DNA of 64,000 nucleotides from Reinekea sp. G2M2-21 (GTDB lineage: Bacteria; Pseudomonadota; Gammaproteobacteria; Pseudomonadales; Natronospirillaceae): contig NZ_JADPQG010000003.1 in NCBI RefSeq assembly GCF_015687175.1, positions 558,001 through 622,000 of the forward strand, given 5' to 3'. Under the pieces are notes generated by a model, which was not told the origin of the DNA, made no database searches, and worked only from the letters and a program-made list of their open reading frames with translations. Of this stretch, positions 1 to 6,439 are shown piece after piece. The translations under genes were made by a program, and so were the position numbers. Positions within the stretch are counted from its first letter, which is position 1. Every line of letters starts with the position of its first letter.

Positions 1-23
1 CCCTGTTGAATTTGTAAAAGCCA

Positions 24-362
24 CTAAACAAACTGCGCAACAATTGGCATTAAACTTAGGAATAGTACTATTGAAAATCCTATTACAAGAGTGCTTATTA
101 TGAATTTTTTCCAACTTGCCATTGTTTCCCAAGAGGCAGATAGCGTTGCAAGTTTTCCACCTGTAAGTAGTTCTATAAGCCCGACTACCGCATAGGCCCA
201 GAGAATCACTGCCAACATCTTTGTAAAGCTAACCGCCACCCCTGTCGCAGCCAAAAAAGTAATTACAGCAGCACTTGGGACTGCAACTAAAAATTTTTTC
301 CTTCCAGATGCCTGGGATAGAGGTGTGTTTTGACTTTCTTTTTCCGAGATAGTATTACCCAA
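24..362 (-). CDS. Small integral membrane protein in an integron cassette (unknown)
   Basis: A 112-residue protein of unknown function. It has a polar, Lys/Ser-rich N-terminus of about 24 residues and then three hydrophobic stretches (about residues 25-40, 45-68 and 85-110), so it is probably an inner-membrane protein with three helices. I recognise no family motif. It is the leftmost of five minus-strand cassette genes; the attC-like site at 383-454 lies directly upstream and belongs to the neighbouring cassette. Its own attC should lie just left of base 24 and is cut off by the window edge. Function cannot be stated. Confidence 0.6.
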   Translation of the reverse strand: MGNTISEKESQNTPLSQASGRKKFLVAVPSAAVITFLAATGVAVSFTKMLAVILWAYAVVGLIELLTGGKLATLSASWETMASWKKFIISTLVIGFSIVLFLSLMPIVAQFV

Positions 363-382
363 TTTAGAGCTCCATAATCTGA

Positions 383-454
383 ATTTAACGCCCGCACTTG
401 CGGCTGGTTTTGAGCGCAGCGGAAAAACAGTCCGACCACATGCGCTTGTTAACT
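383..454 (-). other. attC-like recombination site 1
   Basis: Bounded by ATTTAAC (383-389) and GTTAACT (448-454), matching the inverse-core/core pattern RYYYAAC...GTTRRRY with small deviations. The flanks are partly complementary (AACGCCCGCA against TGCGCTTGTT). It lies 8 bp downstream of the CbrC-family cassette gene, where a cassette's attC is expected. Confidence 0.6.
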
Positions 455-461
455 TTTGGCA

Positions 462-989
462 CTATGCAAAATCCATTGTGTAAATGACTTCTGAACAGTC
501 AGTGCACTTGAACTTGTAGACTGCTGGATTACCACCTTTCTCATAATGCTCAAGGATATTTTGCCATATCTCCGAATTTATCATTTCTGTTCGGAGGAAG
601 GTCTTTAGCGCCTCACCTTTCAGATTAGTCAGTTCCTCTTTCTCGGCGTCGCCGTGAAACTCTCAAGGGGTTCCACAGTGGGCTTGCCATACCTCTTGCT
701 GCCAAGAGTTATAACCCGGCGTTCTCTCACATATTTCAGAGATTACCTCTTTAGACACTCCAGCTTCTTGCAGCGGATAATCATCAGAGAACATACCATC
801 GAATTTTTTTGCTGCTGAGCCATCTGCTATGCACCAAGGGCAGATAAACTCAATTTCTTCTTCAGCATATAGATTAGAGGCATATATGTAACCTCTAGCT
901 TCACCACAGCATTCACAAGTTTCATTGCTTTCTTTGATAGCACCCGTCGAAATCGGGTCTGGATGATATTTAAACTTCGGGAATTCCAT
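462..989 (-). pseudogene. CbrC-family (UPF0167) protein interrupted by an in-frame TGA
   Basis: The first 108 codons (989 to 666) encode a CbrC/UPF0167-type protein: the start PKFKYHPDP, a CECC zinc-type pair, CPWCIADGSA and ERTPGY...WQ...HCG. The frame meets TGA at 663-665 but stays open and homologous for another 66 codons to TAG at 462-464, including the C-terminal CTDC pair typical of the family. The full reading would be about 175 residues, close to family size (about 190). From memory of the E. coli CbrC sequence, the TGA falls where the family has Cys (HCGxxC). It is either a nonsense mutation of TGC/TGT or a recoded UGA. The start ATG at 989 follows a TCTCCT (AGGAGA) ribosome binding site. 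Function of the family is poorly known; E. coli CbrC is linked to colicin E2 tolerance. Confidence 0.8.
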
Positions 990-1004
990 GATTTCTCCTG
1001 AGAA

Positions 1005-1104
1005 AGTTAACGTTTTTCAACACCGGCGAAATTGCGCGCAGCCTGATTGAGTCCAATGCCCACCGCGTAGTGGATTTGTGGGCGGGTGATTGAATTTGTT
1101 AGCA
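1005..1104 (-). other. attC-like recombination site 2
   Basis: Bounded by AGTTAAC (1005-1011) and GTTAGCA (1098-1104), about 100 bp. It sits between the start of the CbrC-family cassette gene and the stop codon of the next cassette gene (stop at 1105-1107), exactly where an attC should be. The stem is weak, so this call rests on the core boxes and position. Confidence 0.5.
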
Positions 1105-1705
1105 TTATTTCTTCCAAAATAACCACCAAGGTTTGTCTTTTATTGGCTTGTCGGTTTCAGAATGTGCGGGACGTGGGTTGCCTTGGTCATATATATGCAA
1201 TACTTGCTCATCTCCAGTTTTTCCATTTATGTCTACTTCAACTATTGAGGCATAAAAGTCAATTTCTTCTTGATACTCTTCGAACCCATCAAGCCAGTAA
1301 AATCCCACAATACCTTCACCATTCTCGTTCTCGATGAATGATATAGCTTCAGACGGGAAAAAAGTCGATGATTCTGAGCCCTGAACTCCAAAAAAATAAC
1401 CAACATGTCTATTTCTTTCACTAACTTCAATCTTTAACTCAATCAGGCCAATATCATCACAAGAAGTCTGGTATTCAGTGATTGGTGATACTCCTCTGAC
1501 AATGTTAGCTACTTGCCAATTGGGGTCTCTGCAACTCGACGGCTTTTGGTTCAGGTAATTCTTCACCATATTGAATAATTTCTAAAGAAATGTAGTCGCT
1601 ATTTTTTTTGCTAGAGTCAAAATATGAGAATCGATCACCCACTGTGCACGCGTAACCAAAAACTGGAAAAGCAAGAATTAAAGAGAGAAATCTAGGTAGC
1701 GGCAT
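1105..1705 (-). pseudogene. Secreted protein of unknown function, frameshifted, cassette gene
   Basis: Two overlapping frames form one gene. The 5' frame (1705 to 1505) starts with a signal peptide (MPLPRFLSLILAFPVFGYAC, Cys at 20, could also be a lipobox-like end) and runs to about residue 58. The 3' frame (open from 1569 to 1105) continues with RDPNWQVANIVRG and ends in a Lys/Trp-rich tail. The switch point lies near 1530, at GAGTTGCAGAGACCCC on the minus strand, and is explained by one extra base or a two-base loss. Repaired, the product would be about 197 residues, periplasmic or lipid-anchored. No family is recognised. The 5' ATG is taken as the true start because it carries the signal peptide and abuts attC site 3. 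Confidence 0.6.
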
Positions 1706-1718
1706 TATACTTCCATTA

Positions 1719-1773
1719 AACTAACGTTTTTCAGTAACGGTGGATACTAATCCACAACACGGTTTTGTTAGGT
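1719..1773 (-). other. attC-like recombination site 3
   Basis: Short attC of about 55 bp between AACTAAC (1719-1725) and GTTAGGT (1767-1773), with a clear internal stem GTGGAT/ATCCAC around loop ACTA. The stop codon of the next cassette gene (1768-1770) lies inside the core box, a common arrangement in cassettes. Confidence 0.7.
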
Positions 1774-2400
1774 AGCTCGTAATTTATTCGCAACCTGCGT
1801 AAATGTGCTTTCAAAAATTTCCCTTGCTTTTTCTGTTAGGCCGACCCAATTAGTACGGTCGCCAAGTTCGACAAATCGAACTTGCTCACTAACGCGAATT
1901 AGTGACAATAACAGTGAGTAGGCATCATTCTCTTCATAGAAAGATACTTTCTCAGACATTAGATTTATATACTCAATTATTTCTTCAGTGGTGCGTACTA
2001 CGCAATTAAATTCGGATCGGGGTTTTCTAACTGAAATATTTTCGATAGGTAATCTAACGTCTTTTATGTAATTGAGTCCACTCCTTACTATTTCTACAAG
2101 TGAGAAGTCATTGAATAAATACAAATCTTCATTTGCAAATGCCTCAACCATCATGTTATCTCGCACGGCCGCTCCTACTACTGAAATTAGAAATGAATAA
2201 TCATTGATAAAGAGAACAAATGAATGGTTTGGAAGTACAAAAGGGTTTGTTACTTCGGGTATGATCGCTATTCTTTTTTCGAGGTTATAAGCAATTTTAG
2301 GATATCCAAACAAATTGTCCTCAATTTCATTTTGAAATGACTTTGGAACTCCAAGTTCATCCAGTACATGTACGGTCGCTACCTCATAAGTGAAGTCCAT
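1768..2400 (-). CDS. Unknown cytoplasmic protein, cassette gene
   Basis: A 210-residue acidic protein with no signal peptide and no membrane segment. I recognise no catalytic motif or family. The sequence alternates hydrophobic strands and charged helices, as in a globular alpha/beta protein. The gene lies between attC sites 3 and 4: its stop codon overlaps the core box of site 3 and its start is 8 bp from the boundary of site 4, leaving no room for its own promoter, so it must be read from outside. Base composition is AT-richer than the core genes to the right, as usual for captured cassettes. Confidence 0.65.
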   Translation of the reverse strand: MDFTYEVATVHVLDELGVPKSFQNEIEDNLFGYPKIAYNLEKRIAIIPEVTNPFVLPNHSFVLFINDYSFLISVVGAAVRDNMMVEAFANEDLYLFNDFSLVEIVRSGLNYIKDVRLPIENISVRKPRSEFNCVVRTTEEIIEYINLMSEKVSFYEENDAYSLLLSLIRVSEQVRFVELGDRTNWVGLTEKAREIFESTFTQVANKLRAT

Positions 2401-2407
2401 AGTAGAT

Positions 2408-2509
2408 ACCTAACGTTCGACTTTGTGGCGAGCGACGAAGGAGCGAGTCCATTGGCCCGCCGCGCTAGCGGTTTCTGGCGGGGCAACTTGCAACAGTGTC
2501 TTGTTAGCT
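2408..2509 (-). other. attC-like recombination site 4
   Basis: Bounded by ACCTAAC (2408-2414) and GTTAGCT (2503-2509), both exact or near-exact to consensus, about 102 bp, with GC-rich imperfect inverted repeats inside. The stop codon (2504-2506) of the neighbouring cassette gene lies in the core box. Confidence 0.75.
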
Positions 2510-2827
2510 TTCAAGCTCAAGCTCCTTATACCGCCATAGAAATGCCTCATGAATCTCTTCTTGCTCCCACTGGTAGGACGATATTGTTCCCTTAGTGACG
2601 AACTTGCCCCAACCCCATCCCTCTTCAACAAAGTTGAAATAGAGACAATAATTTTGAACCACGGCGATTACCCAAAACTCTTCATCGAAGTTGTACTGGT
2701 TCTGCGTCCATAGTATCGGCTCAACTTGGACGTCATCCCAAACAGAGGAAAGCTCGGAACCAGAAATTACCTTTTTTGCCTCTGAAAGCTCATTAAGAAC
2801 TTCCTTTTTGCTTAAGTTATCTCTCAT
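2504..2827 (-). CDS. Unknown small acidic protein, cassette gene
   Basis: A 107-residue protein without signal peptide or membrane helix. It is rich in aromatic and acidic residues; the middle (about residues 50-80) has a Trp/Gly-rich stretch (EEGWGWGKF). It somewhat resembles small immunity-type or SMI1-like proteins in composition, but I see no diagnostic motif and do not assign a family. It is the rightmost gene of the cassette array; an attC-like palindrome (2835-2907) lies 7 bp upstream of its start. No promoter was identified with confidence. Confidence 0.6.
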   Translation of the reverse strand: MRDNLSKKEVLNELSEAKKVISGSELSSVWDDVQVEPILWTQNQYNFDEEFWVIAVVQNYCLYFNFVEEGWGWGKFVTKGTISSYQWEQEEIHEAFLWRYKELELES

Positions 2828-2834
2828 ATACTAG

Positions 2835-2907
2835 AAGCTAACAGTTTCATATGCCGCCACTGCGGTTTTTTCCGGCGCCGCATATGCAGAATTGGTTTCT
2901 GTTCATA
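2835..2907 (-). other. Possible attC-like site 5 / right end of the array
   Basis: AGCTAAC (2835-2841) opens an imperfect palindrome: AACAG pairs with CTGTT and CATATGC with GCATATG. The far box (GTTCATA, 2901-2907) deviates from GTTRRRY. Its size and place fit an attC; it could also be a degenerate attI-side boundary. Confidence 0.45.
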
Positions 2908-3525
2908 TTCGGCTCAATGTCAGTCATATTCGGCGGTGCAAACACTATTGTCAATCTGATCACCCTAAAAAACCGCACGAGCGGTTTATACCGAAATACT
3001 CGTGCGCCTGAAACGCCCTATTCATGAGGGTTAGTTTAATAAGCGGGAAATGGTCATTCTGTTTTCGCCTGGGTTTTGCCGCGCGTGCATAGATATCCTG
3101 GCATTTCCCGGAAAATGCGGCGCAACGGCTTTTTTAGCGCGAATGTGGCTTTCTTTTTAAGTGACTGGGCAAAGGTTACCCGTAATTGGGGAGAAAACGC
3201 GAACCATGGGGGTGGTTGCATGGCTGACTTCGCTTCAAAAATTCAATTGTTGGCCTAAAGACCAACCAACATAATCGGTGCGTCTGCGCATTGCGCCGAA
3301 GGTTACTGCGCAGAGGTACTGGTTTGTCGGGCTGACGCCGCGACTTACAAAATCATTGCCCCTTCGACTGCTTCGCGCTCTGTGCGAACGAAAGGGGCTT
3401 ATAGTTTCGCGTCTCTAGGTTGCAAAGCCGGATTCAGCGTAGACATTTTAATTTGTCAGGCTGAAACCCGTCCCACTAAGATATCGCCTCTCCGCGTTGC
3501 TCCGAAGGCTCCTACGTATATCGAT
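2908..3525. other. Non-coding stretch right of the cassette array
   Basis: About 620 bases without a convincing gene. It holds a short inverted repeat (AACCGC/GCGGTT near 2967-2986) and a larger imperfect stem near 3357-3401 (GCCCCTTCG with CGAAAGGGGC). If this is the attI side of an integron, an integrase gene reading rightward would be expected here; none is visible. Confidence 0.5.
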
Positions 3526-4011
3526 TTACACCAAACCGAGTCTGGCGAGTGAAGTGGTGTTCATTCGGTTGTAGCCATTGTTATTGCTATCCGCTTTGGT
3601 GATGAGAAAGAAGTCGTCCAGCCATATGGAGTATTCCAGTAGGCGGTCTTTTATTCGCGTGGCTTCCAATAAGTGTTTGTCTTTGATTGATAAGTTTCCT
3701 TTCGGGTTGTGGTGAATGAGTATTAAACGAGTAGCGTTAGCCTGAATAATGTGGCTGATGAGTAAATTGGTGGTGAGTTCTTTCAGTGAGAATTTACCGG
3801 TGAGAATGGGTCGGCTTTCCAAAAGCACACTGCGGGTACTGAGCATAAGTGCGTGAATGGCTTCGTGTTTTAAGTGGATGAAGGTGTTGGCGATGTATAG
3901 CTCGGCACGGGCGATGCTATCGAGTATAACCGGGTTGGGTTTTTCCAGTTCACGTTGGTGGGCGTGGGTGAACAGCAGTTCAACGTCGATATTGGTGATT
4001 TTTTTGTACAT
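3526..4011 (-). CDS. RadC-like JAB-domain protein with altered metal site
   Basis: A 161-residue protein matching the C-terminal MPN+/JAB domain of RadC/YeeS proteins: a central strand region with STRSVLLESRPILTG, ELTTNLLISHIIQANATRLILIHHNPKGN, and a C-terminal DDFFLIT segment. RadC proteins normally carry HNHPSG followed by a downstream Asp; here the motif reads HHNPKG, so the second metal ligand His is replaced by Asn, while the Asp (DKHL) is retained. The protein may therefore lack metallopeptidase activity. Solo RadC-like genes are common in genomic islands, which fits this accessory region. The RadC role in DNA repair is itself uncertain. Confidence 0.75.
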   Translation of the reverse strand: MYKKITNIDVELLFTHAHQRELEKPNPVILDSIARAELYIANTFIHLKHEAIHALMLSTRSVLLESRPILTGKFSLKELTTNLLISHIIQANATRLILIHHNPKGNLSIKDKHLLEATRIKDRLLEYSIWLDDFFLITKADSNNNGYNRMNTTSLARLGLV

Positions 4012-4127
4012 GGTTTTCTCGCTTTTCGTTAGTTCGTTTTCTGTTTTTAAGCATCAGAAACCTTGCCTGCGTGCGCAGGCAAGATGTGTGGCTAAGCAAT
4101 GTGTTCTGTGTATTAGTGCGTGTGCTG

Positions 4128-4478
4128 TTATTTTTTGCGCGGGTACAGCGCGCGCGTTTTGTACAGGCGTAACAGCTGTTTATAACTCACGAATGTCACG
4201 GAACACGGCTTTAGCCGCATCGAATTTGGAAAAGCTCCGGTGTACAACGCCAGGGCAATACGAAAACGCCACCAGTGTAGGGCGCGTAAATACGCGGGGT
4301 CGGTTTCTATCTGTGGGTTTCGGTGCCGGTTGGCCATTGTTTGTTTTACTGCGGGGTCACAAGGGTTTTTCGCTTCAACGGGGTGTTGAAGGTCGCTGTT
4401 TTGTGCGCTTAGTTTTTCTTGTGAGAGGATTTTTTCTTGGAACGAGCGGTGCTCTAGCTTAGAATCTTGCTTAGCCAT
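4128..4478 (-). CDS. Hypothetical basic protein
   Basis: A 116-residue basic protein, predicted cytoplasmic, with a Gln/Lys/Glu-rich first 50 residues and a Trp/Arg-rich segment (LRALHWWRFRIALALYTG, about residues 65-83) that is amphipathic rather than clearly transmembrane. No family recognised. It is upstream of the RadC-like gene on the same strand with a 116-bp gap, so the two may be co-transcribed. It may be a small island gene; coding status rests only on length and codon pattern. Confidence 0.4.
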   Translation of the reverse strand: MAKQDSKLEHRSFQEKILSQEKLSAQNSDLQHPVEAKNPCDPAVKQTMANRHRNPQIETDPAYLRALHWWRFRIALALYTGAFPNSMRLKPCSVTFVSYKQLLRLYKTRALYPRKK

Positions 4479-4810
4479 AATTGATATCCATAGTATCGGT
4501 TGTGGTTAGCTGCCCTTGAGTGTTGACGCACTCTTGGGTAGCGCTTAGTTTTACGCTACTTTCTTTCTGTTATTTGCCTCCTGAATTTTCTGAAAAGCCA
4601 ACCTGTATAAAACACTGGGTGAGGAATGAACACAATTTATTTTTTGTGTGAGGTGAGGTTATTGTGATGGGCGTCTAAAAAATTTGGTTTATTCAAAGTG
4701 TAGATGTGTTTTTTTCATCAGATTGATGGCCTTGGGTTTTCATCGTTTTATCGAGTTTGAATTTAAATTTGTGGCATTTGGATATTTCAAGACGTGGTTT
4801 AATTATGTAT

Positions 4811-5029
4811 TTTTTTTTCAAGGGGGCAGCCCCCTTGCACCCCCGTTTGTCGCCCGCTTTGGCTCTCTTCCATAACTGACACATCGCTCGAACGGTCGCT
4901 TGAGCGTGCGCCGACAAGTCGGCGATCCCTGCACGCGCGGCGCTTCCAAGGGCATCCCTGCCCTTAAATCCGTTGCGGCGTGTCAGCTATGTCAGCCAAA
5001 GCAGATGCGACGGAACAGCTATTTACGCC
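4811..5029 (-). repeat. Dispersed repeat family 1, copy A (inverted)
   Basis: Reads on the minus strand in the same order as the other copies: a GGCGTAAAT start, CATCTGCTTTGGCTGA, a hairpin AAGGGCA/TGCCCTT, a GCGCGTGC...GCACGC hairpin, CTCAAGCGACCGTTCGA, AAAGCGGGCGACAA, then a terminal C-rich/G-rich hairpin and an A tract. It has a small extra GCCGAC/GTCGGC stem not seen in other copies. Confidence 0.85.
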
Positions 5030-5105
5030 TCATCTACCAATATTGAATGTGCCGGTTCGTACTCGCTGTCGAAAACGTGGCGATCAACACCACTTTGCCG
5101 AACGC

Positions 5106-5471
5106 TTAAACCCAAACATCGTCTTCTGCGGTAAGCTCGGATTCGACATCGCCTGTATTCTTTGTGCCTCTGGGTTCTACGAACATTATTTTGCATTCGT
5201 GCTCTGCGAAGGGCTTGTGCTCTACGCCCTTCGGAATCACGAACATTTCCCCTGCTTCTAAGTGCACCTTTCCATCTCGAAACTCAATATCCATTGCGCC
5301 TTCAATAACAATGAATACTTCGTCGGTATCTTGGTGATTGTGCCAAACAAATTCATTTTTAATTTTGGCAAGTTTGAACTGATAGTCGTTCATTTCAGCA
5401 ACGACACGAGGTGACCAGTGCTCAGAAAATTTTGAAAACTTTTCCTTAAAATTTATGGCTTTCTTTTCCAT
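5106..5471 (-). CDS. Cupin-domain protein
   Basis: A 121-residue single-domain cupin. The metal-binding motif 1 is seen as [15 protein letters not shown] (about residues 43-57) with G/E spacing as in mannose-6-phosphate isomerase-like small cupins, followed by motif 2 ([14 protein letters not shown]). The His pair, Glu and later His needed for metal binding are all present, so it is likely an intact metalloprotein. Substrate unknown; small cupins of this group are often sugar- or small-molecule-binding. The gene stands alone between two oppositely oriented copies of repeat family 1, and a GTTAAAT core-like box (5518-5524, read on the minus strand) lies upstream, so it may be a stray cassette. 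Confidence 0.8.
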   Translation of the reverse strand: MEKKAINFKEKFSKFSEHWSPRVVAEMNDYQFKLAKIKNEFVWHNHQDTDEVFIVIEGAMDIEFRDGKVHLEAGEMFVIPKGVEHKPFAEHECKIMFVEPRGTKNTGDVESELTAEDDVWV

Positions 5472-5654
5472 TGGGCTTCCTTATAAGTACCTTTTAATTG
5501 GCGCGAGCTAGTGAAAGATATTTAACGCCCACGCAAAACCGTATTTTGACCAGAGTTATCCTATTTTGTAAAGCGAGCCTGAACAGAAGGTTCCCGAAAC
5601 ATCGGACCGCCCGGTGCTGACTACAGCATACGCAGCCTGTGAATCGTGAATTGT

Positions 5655-5984
5655 TTCGCGCAGTCGTTTGAAAGGCGGTGAAAGACTGGCTTGAGCCGCC
5701 AACTCGAAAGACATTTCTACAACCGATTTCTTTCACGCCAATTTTTGAAAACCTCATCGCATTCCATTGCAGACACAGGTGTAAATAACCATTCCGTCGC
5801 ATCTGCTTTGGCTGATTTAATTGGCACGTCGCAACGGATTCAAGGGCATGGATGCCCTTGTAAGCGCCGCGCGTGCAGGGACGAGCGCTCAAGCGACCGT
5901 TCGAAGAAAGTGGCAATTAAAGAAGAACACCAAAGTGGGCGACAAAAAGGGGGTTCAAGGGGATCGCCCCTTGGAAAGAAAAAA
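5655..5984 (+). repeat. Dispersed repeat family 1, copy B
   Basis: Core from GGTGTAAAT (5779) to the terminal hairpin CAAGGGG/CCCCTTG and A tract (5984). The preceding module (from about 5655, GTCGTTTGAAAGGCGGTGAAA) resembles the one preceding copies E and F. Contains the AAGGGCA/TGCCCTT hairpin and CTCAAGCGACCGTTCGAAGAAAG. Confidence 0.85.
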
Positions 5985-6103
5985 CTGAACTGTCTGCCAG
6001 CACAAACATCAATTATCTGCATCGAATGCAAAAAATATCCCGACCGCCCTCGTGCCTCGGTTGTTCGCTCCTACAAAACGAATAAATAACCACTTTCGGT
6101 ATA

Positions 6104-6197
6104 GGTGTAAATAACCATTCCGTCGCATCTGCTTTGGCTGAATTACTTGGCAGGTCGCAACGGGTTCAAGGGGATCGCCCCTTGGAAGGAAAAAAAC
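6104..6197 (+). repeat. Dispersed repeat family 1, copy C (internally deleted)
   Basis: Begins like copy B but jumps from GCAACGGGTTCAAGG straight into the terminal GGATCGCCCCTTGGA hairpin. This is what recombination between the two TTCAAGGG motifs of a full copy would leave. Both B and C are followed by ATATCMCGACCGCCCTC, so C arose by a duplication that included flanking DNA. Confidence 0.85.
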
Positions 6198-6439
6198 TAA
6201 ACCACCTACCCGCACGAATACCAAAAGAATTAAGGTAAAAAAAATATCACGACCGCCCTCACTCCAACGCTGTCCAATGTTACTGGCGTGTTATCGGGTG
6301 ATTTCCTGTTTTGGTCAATTCATCACGATTTTGGTCAGTCATCTACGGGTTTGGTTGGTTTGCAGATTGTTAGACTGCGTGCTTGAGCTCAGAAGAATAC
6401 GCACAGAAGTACTCCAACAAATATAACTACGGAGGTCTT

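Noticed and set aside
639-665. Firm call of a selenocysteine insertion element
   Set aside because: The hairpin begins 3 nt after the TGA, too close compared with the usual bacterial SECIS, and sel genes are not in the window.
3076-3258. 60-codon plus-strand frame to the right of the array
   Set aside because: No ribosome binding site, no recognisable motif, and it lies in an otherwise gene-less stretch.
5494-5916. Similar minus-strand reading frames in repeat copies B, D and F (NGRLS...RPCTRGA motif)
   Set aside because: They exist only because the DNA repeat is conserved; the frame is not kept across copies A, C and E, and stems rather than codons are preserved.
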